From the NCBI GenBank assembly GCA_036677375.1, contig JAVBWO010000001.1, forward strand, positions 124,001 to 188,000: 64,000 nt of DNA, in the 5' to 3' direction. Below, one piece after another: positions 1 through 8,017 of the stretch. A program made the translations under genes and the position numbers. Source of the DNA: JAVBWO01 sp036677375. GTDB lineage: Bacteria; Bacillota; Dehalobacteriia; UBA4068; UBA4997. The notes beneath the pieces were generated by a model. It had not been told where the DNA came from. It saw nothing but the letters and a program-made list of their open reading frames with translations, and did not search any database. The first letter of the stretch is position 1, and each line of letters begins with the position of its first letter.

Positions 1-765
1 AATGTCTTCCTTGCCTCCAAAGCCGCCGCCCATGGGAACGCCCATATTGCGCACTTTATTTTGCGGCAATCCCAAGATTCTGGCAATGGTACGGTAATGC
101 TCCAATACCTGGGTCCCTACACGCAGGGTGACGACATCGTCCTGATCTACCCAGGCGCAGCCGCACTCCGTTTCCAGATACGCATGATCCTGGGCAATCA
201 CTTCATAATCCCGCTCAACGATAACATCCGCTTTGGCAAAAGCGTCTGCCGTATCGCCCTTACCAATATGGGCCCGCATGACCAGGTTGGAATCATCTTC
301 ACCGGACACCAAATAAGCTCCTTCTTTCAAGGCTTCTACCGGGTCGTAGACCCCTTCCTGCACTTCGTATTCCACTTGAATCAGCCGACATGCTTCCTCG
401 CAAAGCTCTTCGGTATCAGCAGCCACCAAAGCAATGGCTTCCGCTTTACAGCGGATTTTACCATCAGCCAAAACTTTATACAGGCCCTCAAAGCCGCCGC
501 CAACATCCCGCATCTGACCAAATTTGGTAATGTCGATATTGTGGGGCACATCTTTGGCCGTCATGACGCAATGGACGCCCGGCAAAGCTTCCGCCGCGGA
601 GGTATCGATGGATTTCAGGATAGCGGCCGGATATTTGCTCCGCAAGGCCTTGCCGTAGATCATACCAGACATGGTAAAGTCATCGGAATACAGCTGCTCT
701 CCTTTAGCCTTGGCCCAGGCATCATGTCTGGGGACAGGACGGCCGATTAATTTTAAGTTTGCCAT
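1..765 (-). CDS. xdhA: Molybdenum hydroxylase large subunit, second copy (partial)
   Basis: Molybdopterin-binding catalytic subunit of a xanthine-dehydrogenase-type hydroxylase, cut by the window edge so that only the N-terminal 255 codons are visible. The protein begins MANLKLIGRPVPRHDAWAKA, continues through the a/b hammerhead domain and reaches the start of the Mo-binding domain, where the family motif GGGFGGKED is seen at the very edge. The start is ATG at 763-765 with GGGAGG just upstream, one base after the stop of the FeS gene, so the two are translationally linked. It is the last visible gene of the operon and forms a set with the FAD and 2Fe-2S genes before it. Substrate unknown; xanthine or another N-heterocycle is an inference from the family. 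Confidence 0.9.
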   Translation of the reverse strand, partial: MANLKLIGRPVPRHDAWAKAKGEQLYSDDFTMSGMIYGKALRSKYPAAILKSIDTSAAEALPGVHCVMTAKDVPHNIDITKFGQMRDVGGGFEGLYKVLADGKIRCKAEAIALVAADTEELCEEACRLIQVEYEVQEGVYDPVEALKEGAYLVSGEDDSNLVMRAHIGKGDTADAFAKADVIVERDYEVIAQDHAYLETECGCAWVDQDDVVTLRVGTQVLEHYRTIARILGLPQNKVRNMGVPMGGGFGGKEDI

Positions 766-766
766 T

Positions 767-1255
767 TTACCGCGCCTCCCTTCCCAAGTCCTTGGCTACT
801 TTATAAATGGCGTCTACGATCTTGACATAGCCGGTGCAGCGGCAAAGATTGCCGGAAATGGCTTTTCTGATGGCTTTGCGGTCGGCAATGCCGCCATTAT
901 TGATATATTCCTTAGCAGCCATGATCATCCCCGGCGTACAGAAGCCGCATTGAATAGAGCCGCATTCCACAAAAGCCCGCTGCAGCATATGGCCAATTTC
1001 ATCTTGGCCGTATGTTAAACCTTTGGTAGTAACAATATCAGCTCCTTCTACCTGAGCGGCCAAGGTAATGCAGGACTTCATGGTCTCACCGTTAATCAAG
1101 ACGGTGCAGGTGCCGCAATCGCCTTCCTCGCAACCGCATTTCACATCATAGTTGCCATGATCCCGCAGCATACGCAAAAGGCTGGTTTCCGGAGCCACTT
1201 GATATGTGGTAGGTTTGCCGTTTAAAATAAAGGATACTTGAATACAATTGCTCAT
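767..1255 (-). CDS. xdhC: Molybdenum hydroxylase 2Fe-2S subunit, second copy
   Basis: Small iron-sulfur subunit (162 aa) that passes electrons from the Mo centre to the FAD subunit. The N-terminal plant-type ferredoxin cluster is visible as C-G-C-E-E-G-D-C-G-T-C followed by a fourth Cys in MKSC; the C-terminal all-helical cluster domain carries CGFCTPG and CRCTGY. Length and motif order are normal for the family. ATG at 1255 has a GGAGGTG site at a good distance, and the upstream FAD gene stops two bases before. Part of the second of two tandem three-gene sets; it differs in sequence from the first FeS subunit at 2158-2649, so the two sets are diverged paralogues rather than a recent duplication. 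Confidence 0.93.
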   Translation of the reverse strand: MSNCIQVSFILNGKPTTYQVAPETSLLRMLRDHGNYDVKCGCEEGDCGTCTVLINGETMKSCITLAAQVEGADIVTTKGLTYGQDEIGHMLQRAFVECGSIQCGFCTPGMIMAAKEYINNGGIADRKAIRKAISGNLCRCTGYVKIVDAIYKVAKDLGREAR

Positions 1256-1256
1256 A

Positions 1257-2123
1257 CTATTTTACACCTCCCTGGCCCGAGCACTCACAAGCCGCTTTCA
1301 GAGCGCGTGCCACCAAAACAGGAGCGACTTGACGGCGGTATTTTTCAGTTGCGCGCAGCCCGCTGTGTGGATTGATATCGGAAGCATTCAAAACAACGCC
1401 CATTTCGTCCAAAAGGGGCTGGGTGATCTCTTTGCCTTCCAAAACTTTTTCCGCATGGTAGCAACGTGTAGGATAGGGACTCATGCAGCCCATGGCGATT
1501 CGAACATCGGTAACTTTATTACCGTCATATTCGCAAGCTACCGCCACATTGGCAGCGGAGATGGACATGGCATTACGCAGGCCTAGCTTGATGAAAGCGC
1601 TGTGAGAGGTTTTCTTGAAAGCGATCTTGGTCAAAAGCTCGTCGGCTTCCCGAATCGTGGTATCCTTGCCGCAAAAGAACTCGTTGAGCTGGATATCACG
1701 GGAAGAACCTTTTTTTTCTAAGGTAATCACCGCCCGCAAAGCCAAAAGAGGCGTCACGGTATCCGCGGCTGGACTGGCATTGATAATGTTGCCGCCCACG
1801 GTGGCACTATTACGGGTAGTGGGGTCAGCAAAACTCAAGGCCGCCTGCCATAACCCGTGCGCGTATTTTTGAATGATCTCTGAAGTCTCCAAATCTTTGA
1901 TAGTGGTCAGCGGCCCCAACACGATCTGATCGTCTTCTTCCCGGATGCTGCGCAATTCCTTGATAGAACGGATATCCAACAAGGTCGCATCATTGATGCG
2001 CCCCTCCCGGATGCTGGGCAATATATTGGTGCCGCCAGCAATGACTTTGACATCTTGGATCTCCGCCAAGGCGGCCAGAGCGCCTGTTTTATCCGTTGCT
2101 TTCACATAACTGAAATTTTTCAT
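1257..2123 (-). CDS. xdhB: Molybdenum hydroxylase FAD subunit, second copy
   Basis: FAD-binding subunit (288 aa) of the second hydroxylase set. The two FAD loops of the CO-dehydrogenase flavoprotein family are visible: VIAGGTNILP near residue 30 and TVGGNIINASPAADT near residue 110. The C-terminal CODH flavoprotein domain follows (RNAMSISAANVAVAC). The reading frame stays open upstream into the preceding FeS gene, but the ATG at 2123 (protein MKNFSYVKAT) has a G-rich ribosome site directly before it and matches the family start, so the longer version is rejected. It lies between the two FeS genes in the operon. Confidence 0.9.
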   Translation of the reverse strand: MKNFSYVKATDKTGALAALAEIQDVKVIAGGTNILPSIREGRINDATLLDIRSIKELRSIREEDDQIVLGPLTTIKDLETSEIIQKYAHGLWQAALSFADPTTRNSATVGGNIINASPAADTVTPLLALRAVITLEKKGSSRDIQLNEFFCGKDTTIREADELLTKIAFKKTSHSAFIKLGLRNAMSISAANVAVACEYDGNKVTDVRIAMGCMSPYPTRCYHAEKVLEGKEITQPLLDEMGVVLNASDINPHSGLRATEKYRRQVAPVLVARALKAACECSGQGGVK

Positions 2124-2157
2124 CGTGTCCCCCCCTAACGTAAATGCTATGCTTCTC

Positions 2158-2649
2158 TTACTTGCCGGGCTCGGCAGATTCTTGTTTTTTTTCGGCAGCT
2201 TGCTGTACCGCTTCCACAATAGCGCTATAGCCTGTGCAGCGGCAGAAATTGCCCCGCAGATAATCCCGGATCTCTTCCTCACTGGGGTCCGGATTGGCGT
2301 TTAAAAGAGATGTTGCGGAAACCACCATGCCAGGAGTACAAAATCCGCACTGAATGGCGGCCTTATCAATAAAGGCTTGCTGCACATGACTAAGCTTCCC
2401 GTCTTTGGCAAGACCCTCCACGGTGGTAATATCCCAGCCGTCGGCAGACACAGCGGGAATCAGGCAAGCCAACTGCACTTGACCATCCACCAAAATGGAG
2501 CAAGCGCCGCATTCCGCGATACCGCAACCATACTTGGTGCCGGTTAAAAATAATTTATCACGCAAAACATTTAAAAGGAGCTCGTTACTATCTACATCTA
2601 ATTCGTGCCATTTACCGTTTACTTTTATATTAATATGATGTTTGGCCAT
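2158..2649 (-). CDS. xdhC: Molybdenum hydroxylase 2Fe-2S subunit, first copy
   Basis: Iron-sulfur subunit (163 aa) of the first hydroxylase set. The ferredoxin domain has C-G-I-A-E-C-G-A-C followed by a fourth Cys (QLAC); the second cluster domain has QCGFCTPGM and FCRCTGYS. The start ATG at 2649 overlaps the TAA stop of the FAD gene by one base and has GGAGGTG upstream, a sign of translational coupling. The C-terminus has a short charged tail (EKKQESAEPGK) not needed for cluster binding. Expected to form a heterotrimer (or dimer of trimers) with the FAD protein and large subunit directly upstream. Confidence 0.93.
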   Translation of the reverse strand: MAKHHINIKVNGKWHELDVDSNELLLNVLRDKLFLTGTKYGCGIAECGACSILVDGQVQLACLIPAVSADGWDITTVEGLAKDGKLSHVQQAFIDKAAIQCGFCTPGMVVSATSLLNANPDPSEEEIRDYLRGNFCRCTGYSAIVEAVQQAAEKKQESAEPGK

Positions 2650-3539
2650 TACAGATCACCTCCTGTACGTTTCCAGGCAAGCTCTAAGGCATTCGCCATC
2701 ATGATCTCTCCCATCGCTTTGCGGTATTCCGCCGTGGAACGGTTATCGTCAATGGGTTCGATGGCCTGGGCCGCCTCCTGGGCAATCCGGGCAAATAAGG
2801 CTTTGCTTGCAGTCTCTCCCACCATGGTTTGAGCGATATCCGTCATGAAAAGCGGTGTTGCCGCCACGGAACCCATGGCAAGAGCGGCCTTTATGATCTT
2901 GTCGCCTTCCCGCACTAAGAGAGCGGTAACGCTGATCTTGGCAATATCCGCTTTGACCCGGGCTTTTTTCAGAAATGCCGCTCCGGTATTTGCTAAAGGA
3001 ACCGGTAAAATGATCTCCGTGATCATTTCATTGGCAGCCATGACACTTTTGCCGGGCCCAATAAAGAATTCTCTGGCGGCAACCAAACGCTGACCCGTGC
3101 TGCTTGCCAGCTTCACCCGTCCGTCATAGACCATGACAGGTCCTGCGGTATCCGAAGCGGGGCTGGCATTACCGAAGTTGCCGCCGATGGTGCCCATATG
3201 CCGCACGGCAATGGCCGCCATGGCCTTCAGCGCTTCGAGAAGCGCCGTATATTTTTCAGAAACAACCGGGGCTTCCTCAATGGCCGCCAAAGGCGACACC
3301 GCGCCAATATGCAAATCGCCGGTTTCTTCTTCCTGGCTGATCTTGGTCAAAGCAGGGATCCTCTTAATATCCATCATGGTGGAAAGAAGGATCGGCGCAC
3401 CCGTCTTCAGCTTTACAATGAGATCGGTGCCGCCGGCCAAGATCTTAACGTCTTTCTTTTTGTCCAAAATGGACAACGCTTCTTCTAAAGTTTGTGGCGC
3501 CACATAGGTATAATTGATTGGCAGTATCCTTGTATTCAT
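2649..3539 (-). CDS. xdhB: Molybdenum hydroxylase FAD subunit, first copy
   Basis: FAD-binding subunit (296 aa). FAD loops ILAGGTDLIVKLKTG near residue 35 and GTIGGNFGNASPASD near residue 105 are typical of xanthine dehydrogenase / CO dehydrogenase medium subunits. The frame is open further upstream, but the ATG at 3539 (MNTRILPINYTYV) has a GGGGTG site before it and fits the family N-terminus. It sits directly after the first large subunit and overlaps the following FeS gene by one base, so the whole first set is one transcriptional unit. Confidence 0.92.
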   Translation of the reverse strand: MNTRILPINYTYVAPQTLEEALSILDKKKDVKILAGGTDLIVKLKTGAPILLSTMMDIKRIPALTKISQEEETGDLHIGAVSPLAAIEEAPVVSEKYTALLEALKAMAAIAVRHMGTIGGNFGNASPASDTAGPVMVYDGRVKLASSTGQRLVAAREFFIGPGKSVMAANEMITEIILPVPLANTGAAFLKKARVKADIAKISVTALLVREGDKIIKAALAMGSVAATPLFMTDIAQTMVGETASKALFARIAQEAAQAIEPIDDNRSTAEYRKAMGEIMMANALELAWKRTGGDL

Positions 3540-3555
3540 TTTTTCACCCCTTTTT

Positions 3556-5982
3556 TTACAGGCAAGCTTCCTCGCCAAAGCGCTCGGCTCTCAATGCGGC
3601 TAATACTTTTTCCGCCGTAATAGGCAACTCATAGAAACGGATGCCGATGGCATTGTAGATCGCGTTTGCGATAGCTGCGGAAACGGAAGCCAAAGCCGCT
3701 TCGCCGATGCCTTTGGCGCCGAAGGGGCCGGAAGGCTCGTAAACATGGCAGATCTTCACCGTAGTCTCGGCATTTGCCGGCATCTCGCAGGCGGTAGGCA
3801 TTTTATAATCTACCAGGAGGCCGTTATTTTTCAGTTTGCCGGTTGTCATATCATATTTCATATCCTCATAGAGAACATAACCGAGGCCGCGGTTAAAGGA
3901 GCCGACCAATTGCCCTTTGAAAAGGTCGGGGTTCATGACGGTACCGCCATCGCCATATATCAGCACCCGGGGAATGGTGATCTCGCCGGTCACGGTATCC
4001 ACCTCCACCTCCACAAAGTGCGTAACAAAGCAGGGCGGGCAATTTTTCTGGCGGTAGCTGTCGGTATAAGCGACGGTACCCCAGCTATTGATCTGGGCAA
4101 TCTTCGCTACTTCGCCAATGGTAATTTTTTTATCATGATATCCTTTGGTGTAAATGACGCCCTGACCCAAGGCTTCATCGCGGACAATGGTCAGCTCTTT
4201 GGGATGCTCCAGCAGGATGCGGCCGGCAAATTCCAGGAGCTTTTCTCTGACTTTGGTCGCCACGTGGTAAACAGCGGCGCCGCCACAATAAATGCCGCGG
4301 GTAGCATGGGTGCAAACGTCATAACCCGTATTCATGGTGTCGGCAGGCGACATACCTACCATATCCAACGGAACCTGAAGAACATCGGCGGCAATCTTAG
4401 CCAAAGCGTCCCAGGTACCGCCGCCATGATCATTGACGGGAGTGATCACATCAACGGAACCGTCTTCATTTATTTTTATCATACAGCTGGAGTAGTCGAT
4501 GACTTCCCCTTCTTTGGGACCGCCGGTGCCGGAGGTATGGAACCCGCGGGCCACACCGATGCCCCGGCGTTTCTGGCCGCTCTTCTCGGTATAAGGTTTC
4601 TTTTCGTTCCAGCGAAAGGTCTCGCGGCCGTCGATCAAAGATTCAGCCACACCGCTGGATTTAATAATGGAACGGATGGTGGGACCCTGGCCCCAGAATT
4701 CATCGCCGATGCCGCGGAAGTTTTGAAGCCGGAATTCCAAAGGATCCCAGCCGTTATCATTGCAGATAATATCCACCATGCTCTCAATAGCGAAGTTGAT
4801 CTGAGGGTTGCCGTAACCTTGCATGGCACAACAGGGCACCTTATTGGTATAAACAGCAGTCCCTTGAAAACGGATATTATTATTATATTTATAGAGGGAA
4901 GCACCCCACCCTGCCACACAGCCCATATAAGCCAGGGGCTGCACCTGATGGGCGCCAAAATCCACCAAGGCTTTGACATCCAAAGCGGTGAGTATGCCGT
5001 CTGCCCCCACCCCCAGTTTTACGGTAAACGTGGTGGGATATTTATGGTGACTGTAAAAATCATCTTCGCGGCTGGAAGCCAGTTTTACCGGCTGCCGCGC
5101 TTTCATGGCCAAGGCCGCGCAAATAGGAACGACCGTATTCATTTGAATACTGGAGCCAAAGCCGCCGCCGATGGCGGTCTTTTTGATATTGACCTTGCTT
5201 AAAGGCAGGCCCAGAGCCGTTCCTATAATATGGCGCGAACCGTGAATGGTTTGAGTGGTGCACCACACCGTAATGCCGCCGTCCGGTTCCGGCTTACAGG
5301 TGGCGCTTTTGGTTTCCAACTGCGCATGGTAAATACGATTCAACGTGAAGGTCCGCTCATAGATCTTTTTGGCTTTGGCAAAACCTTCTTCCACATTCCC
5401 TTCGTCAATATTGCGCAAAACGCCAATATTGTTTTTTGGGATGACTTCTTCACTTCCCAACCAAATACGGTCATAGAGTTGAGGCGCACCCGGTTTCATG
5501 GCATCTTCCGGCGTGAGCAGGGCAGGCAATACCCGGTAATCGACCTTAATCGCTTGCGCGGCTTTCCAGGCCAGTTCCTCTGTTTGGGCAGCAACGGCGC
5601 AAACCGGTTCGCCGTAATGGCGCACTTTATCAATGGGCAGAACCGTACGGTCCCGGTAGGTTGCCGCGGGAACACTAACGGAACGTTCATTGTAAACCAC
5701 GGGATTGATGTCATCCCGGGTCAGCACCACGGCGCCCATGGCTTCGGCGTCTTTGGTATCGATGTTGACGATATCTGCGTGAGGATGAGGACTGCGTACA
5801 ATTGCCGCATACAGCATATTCGGGAAGGACACGTCCGAACTATACTCCATGGCGCCTGTGACTTTGGCAATTCCATCTTTCCTGGGGGTATTCATTCCTA
5901 CAACATGGGTTTCTTCCATATGTTCCATATGTTCGAAATTTTCCATGCTTTCCATGTTTTCCATATGTTCCATGGGTTTCAT
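3556..5982 (-). CDS. xdhA: Molybdenum hydroxylase large subunit, first copy
   Basis: Catalytic molybdopterin subunit, 808 aa. After an unusual Met/Glu/His-rich leader (about 25 residues) come the hammerhead domain (GIAKVTGAMEYSSDV) and the Mo-binding domain with GGGFGSSIQ, and near the C-terminus GAKGIGEAAL, whose Glu corresponds to the catalytic base of the family. The loop that reads A-F-R-G-F-G in well-studied xanthine dehydrogenases reads A-M-Q-G-Y-G here, so Arg is missing and the substrate may not be xanthine. ATG at 5982 has AGGAG only three bases away; several in-frame ATGs follow, each starting a 9-base repeat, so the true start is not certain. First structural gene after carbamate kinase. 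Confidence 0.9.
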   Translation of the reverse strand: MKPMEHMENMESMENFEHMEHMEETHVVGMNTPRKDGIAKVTGAMEYSSDVSFPNMLYAAIVRSPHPHADIVNIDTKDAEAMGAVVLTRDDINPVVYNERSVSVPAATYRDRTVLPIDKVRHYGEPVCAVAAQTEELAWKAAQAIKVDYRVLPALLTPEDAMKPGAPQLYDRIWLGSEEVIPKNNIGVLRNIDEGNVEEGFAKAKKIYERTFTLNRIYHAQLETKSATCKPEPDGGITVWCTTQTIHGSRHIIGTALGLPLSKVNIKKTAIGGGFGSSIQMNTVVPICAALAMKARQPVKLASSREDDFYSHHKYPTTFTVKLGVGADGILTALDVKALVDFGAHQVQPLAYMGCVAGWGASLYKYNNNIRFQGTAVYTNKVPCCAMQGYGNPQINFAIESMVDIICNDNGWDPLEFRLQNFRGIGDEFWGQGPTIRSIIKSSGVAESLIDGRETFRWNEKKPYTEKSGQKRRGIGVARGFHTSGTGGPKEGEVIDYSSCMIKINEDGSVDVITPVNDHGGGTWDALAKIAADVLQVPLDMVGMSPADTMNTGYDVCTHATRGIYCGGAAVYHVATKVREKLLEFAGRILLEHPKELTIVRDEALGQGVIYTKGYHDKKITIGEVAKIAQINSWGTVAYTDSYRQKNCPPCFVTHFVEVEVDTVTGEITIPRVLIYGDGGTVMNPDLFKGQLVGSFNRGLGYVLYEDMKYDMTTGKLKNNGLLVDYKMPTACEMPANAETTVKICHVYEPSGPFGAKGIGEAALASVSAAIANAIYNAIGIRFYELPITAEKVLAALRAERFGEEACL
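5911..5973 (-). repeat. 9-bp in-frame tandem repeat in xdhA start region
   Basis: Seven consecutive 9-base units at the start of the large-subunit gene read ATGGAANNN on the coding strand (one unit begins TTC instead of ATG), encoding Met-Glu-X repeats. Because units are a multiple of three, gain or loss keeps the frame; because six of seven units begin with ATG, each could also serve as a start. The stretch lies before the conserved hammerhead domain and so is dispensable to the fold. Confidence 0.85.
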
Positions 5983-6059
5983 CAACTCCTTACCGTACCC
6001 AAATCTTTTGGGTAACCCTTTGGTTGTTTGGTCTTGAATCGCATTTCCTGTTTCAGCAG

Positions 6060-7007
6060 CTATTTGGTAATTCTGGTACCGGCCTTTCCTTGCAGTGCTT
6101 CAGCCATTTTTTCAGGACAAGTGATCAAAGCTTCCTTGCCGCCCTTTTCCATAAAGCTGATGACCGCGCTGATCTTTGGCCCCATGCTGCCTGCGGCAAA
6201 GTGTCCTTCCCCGGCATATTTCTTTAACTCGGCAACAGTCACAACGTCCAAATCTTTTTGATCCGGCTTGCCGAAATTTAAAGCAACTTTGTCAACTGCG
6301 GTGGAGATAAAGAACAAGTCAGCCCCGATGTCATAAGCCAACAAAGCGGAAGCATAGTCTTTATCAATGACCGCGGCCTGCCCGGAAAGCTGATTATCTT
6401 TTTTCATCACGGGAATGCCGCCGCCGCCGACGCTGACAACTAACAAGCCTGCATCTACCAACATTTTTATAGTATCTTTTTCCACAATGCTCATGGGTTT
6501 GGGGGAAGGAACTACCCGGCGCCAGCCGCGACCGGCATCTTCCACGACAACCCAGCCGTCTTTTTCCTTCTTCTCCATGGCTTCTTCTTTGCTCATGAAG
6601 CTGCCCACCGGCTTGGAAGGCTTTTCAAAGGCAGGGTCGGCAGGATCAACTTCTACTTGTGTTACAACGGTAACCGTATCTTTGTCATGAATGCCCCGGC
6701 TAATCAGTTCGTTGCGCAGGCATTGCTGAATCATGTAACCGATATTGCCTTGCGTCTCGGCGCCGATCCCTTCCAAAGGAACCATAGGCAATTCGCCGGC
6801 CGCCAATTCACAGCGGCGCAGGCCGAAACCGACTTGCGGGCCGTTGCCGTGGGTAACAACCAAAGTCCAGCCCATTTCAACCATATCCGCCAAGTGCCTG
6901 CAGGTTTCTTTCACTGCGTCCATTTGATCCATCATAGAGATTTTATTTTTATCGAGAATGAGGGAGTTACCCCCAACAGCAACAACAGCGACTTTCTTCG
7001 TCATCAT
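6060..7007 (-). CDS. arcC: Carbamate kinase
   Basis: Amino-acid-kinase-fold enzyme (315 aa, normal length) that transfers phosphate between carbamoyl phosphate and ADP, giving ATP, ammonia and CO2. Visible signatures: VVAVGGNSLI at the N-terminus, VVTHGNGPQVG near residue 52, the PSP(K)P substrate-binding region (VVPSPKPMSI) and VVSVGGGGIPV near residue 208. ATG at 7007 has GGGG five bases upstream; the longer frame lacks a ribosome site. Its place at the head of the molybdenum hydroxylase operon suggests ATP recovery from carbamoyl groups released during purine or related ring degradation rather than arginine deimination, as no arcA or arcB is nearby. Confidence 0.94.
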   Translation of the reverse strand: MMTKKVAVVAVGGNSLILDKNKISMMDQMDAVKETCRHLADMVEMGWTLVVTHGNGPQVGFGLRRCELAAGELPMVPLEGIGAETQGNIGYMIQQCLRNELISRGIHDKDTVTVVTQVEVDPADPAFEKPSKPVGSFMSKEEAMEKKEKDGWVVVEDAGRGWRRVVPSPKPMSIVEKDTIKMLVDAGLLVVSVGGGGIPVMKKDNQLSGQAAVIDKDYASALLAYDIGADLFFISTAVDKVALNFGKPDQKDLDVVTVAELKKYAGEGHFAAGSMGPKISAVISFMEKGGKEALITCPEKMAEALQGKAGTRITK

Positions 7008-7200
7008 TGTTTCCCCTTTCAAGTTCTTTTCCAGTAAACAGTGCGCCCAAGCACACCGGAGAAACAGCAAGTCTTTGGTTTTCTCCAACAGCTTGCCTCA
7101 TCAACCGTACGGCCTCTTCGCTCTATACGTGATTCATTCCAGGAAGATTGTTTGTACTCACCATCCAAGGTTTTGCCGTTTTGTTGCAGTTTTCCATTAC

Positions 7201-7225
7201 ATCAGCCGTTTGCGGTACGACTGAT
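7201..7225 (-). repeat. Leader hairpin element 3
   Basis: On the minus strand ATCAGTCGT, loop ACCGCAA, ACGGCTGAT: nine continuous pairs including one G-U, which pairs as RNA but is a mismatch in DNA. The outer pairs are unrelated to those of hairpins 1 and 2, so the stem covaries while the loop is constant, which favours an RNA-level function. Confidence 0.6.
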
Positions 7226-7302
7226 CAGCTTTTTAAACCAAGCGGCACTCCTATCAACCAAGACTTTGGCTTAAATAGCGTTTTAAAAAACCAAACGGCA
7301 TT

Positions 7303-7389
7303 TTGCTATGTCCGACCGTTTGCGGAACGGCGGAAAGAGGGAGGTGCTTTAACCGCTTAACCTGCGGTCAGAACCAACCCAGATAGCAA
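7303..7389 (-). repeat. Leader hairpin element 2
   Basis: Outer 7-bp stem TTGCTAT with ATAGCAA closes an element whose inner hairpin (7311-7334) on the minus strand is TCCG-CCGT, loop TCCGCAA, ACGG-T-CGGA. The loop differs from the other two only in its first base. A second small stem, ACCGC with GCGGT, lies in the 5' part of the element. Confidence 0.6.
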
Positions 7390-7411
7390 TTACCTTATCA
7401 AAGGACTTTAT

Positions 7412-7481
7412 CACCACGGTTCCGGCCGTTTGCGGTACGGCTGGAATTTGTCCGCCGGCTAAGGCTTATACCTCCGTGGTG
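7412..7481 (-). repeat. Leader hairpin element 1
   Basis: On the coding (minus) strand an 8-bp outer stem, CACCACGG with CCGTGGTG, encloses an inner hairpin at 7420-7446: TTCC-A-GCCGT, loop ACCGCAA, ACGGC-C-GGAA. The inner stem is nine pairs with one mismatch. The loop is shared with the other two elements while the outer pairs differ. Confidence 0.6.
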
Positions 7482-7700
7482 AATGGTGAAACCAAAAAAT
7501 TGACCGTCTTCCTTTTTGGTATGCGCCGAATATGGAAAAACAGTAGAGGGAAAACCTCTCTCCTGCACTGTTTGCATCCAAGTATCCGGTTATTGGTTAA
7601 AAAACACCACATGTGATAAATAGAAAAACACCCGTTTTGCTGTTTATCAACATTTGCATACGGGAATACGATTGACTTAAATATATTCTATCAAACTTTT

Positions 7701-8017
7701 CAGAAAAAATAAATAAAAACTTTTTAAATACTTTTGTATTTTTTAAAACCCTAATTCTTCTTTGTTTTTTGAAACCAAAGGTCTCGGCCAGAACAAACGC
7801 AAAAAGATATGGTGACCGCTAAAGCTAGCACACTGTAATCTAAAACTGTGATACAGCGGCAAGGATGTTTTACGCAGGACTAGGCATAGATTGAAGCATC
7901 CTTTATGTATTCTGATTGACGACAACGCAGTATTGCACAAAACCGACCGCCGATGCATACAAGGATTAGGTATTACACTACACTTAAGTTTCAAAACGAA
8001 TGCTCAAACCAATTTTA
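7701..8017. other. Intergenic region without recognised gene
   Basis: AT-rich sequence upstream of the arcC leader. A short open frame on the minus strand (7743-7994) has no ribosome site, odd composition and no recognisable domain, so it is not called. Nothing else was recognised apart from the possible promoter of the arcC leader near its lower end. Confidence 0.5.

Larger units (their letters stand above)
7008..7700 (-). promoter_or_regulatory. Long structured leader of the arcC-xdh operon
   Basis: About 700 bases without a plausible gene lie upstream of arcC on its coding strand. They contain three strong hairpins 109-110 bases apart (annotated separately), two of them inside longer closing stems. 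Between the second and third hairpins the coding strand carries a near-repeat, TGCCGTTTGGTTTTTTAAAA and TGCCGCTTGGTTTAAAAA (near 7299 and 7247). The 3' part of hairpin 2 (CAAACGG) can alternatively pair with CCGTTTG of the first of these, which is followed by six T, giving a possible terminator versus antiterminator choice. A weak -10-like TAGAAT is present near 7685-7690. No known riboswitch class was recognised by eye. Confidence 0.5.

Noticed and set aside
3745..5202. Long plus-strand open frame opposite the molybdenum hydroxylase large subunit
   Set aside because: It is an antisense shadow of a conserved coding sequence; no ribosome site and no family resemblance.
7201..7481. CRISPR array
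   Set aside because: Spacing is regular, but there are only three units of about 20 bases with unlike flanks, the repeats are not identical, and no cas genes are present.
7201..7481. ANTAR-protein target (tandem hexaloop hairpins)
   Set aside because: ANTAR sites have two hairpins close together with A1 and G4 in six-base loops. Here the loops are seven bases, one starts with U, and the hairpins are about 110 bases apart. No ANTAR gene is visible.
7008..7700. Purine (guanine/adenine) riboswitch or guanidine mini-ykkC element
   Set aside because: The purine riboswitch core segments and the ACGR loops of mini-ykkC were looked for and not found; only the context is suggestive.
7743..7994. 83-codon open frame on the minus strand
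   Set aside because: No ribosome site, Cys/His/Leu-rich composition without pattern, and it lies in a non-coding AT-rich region.
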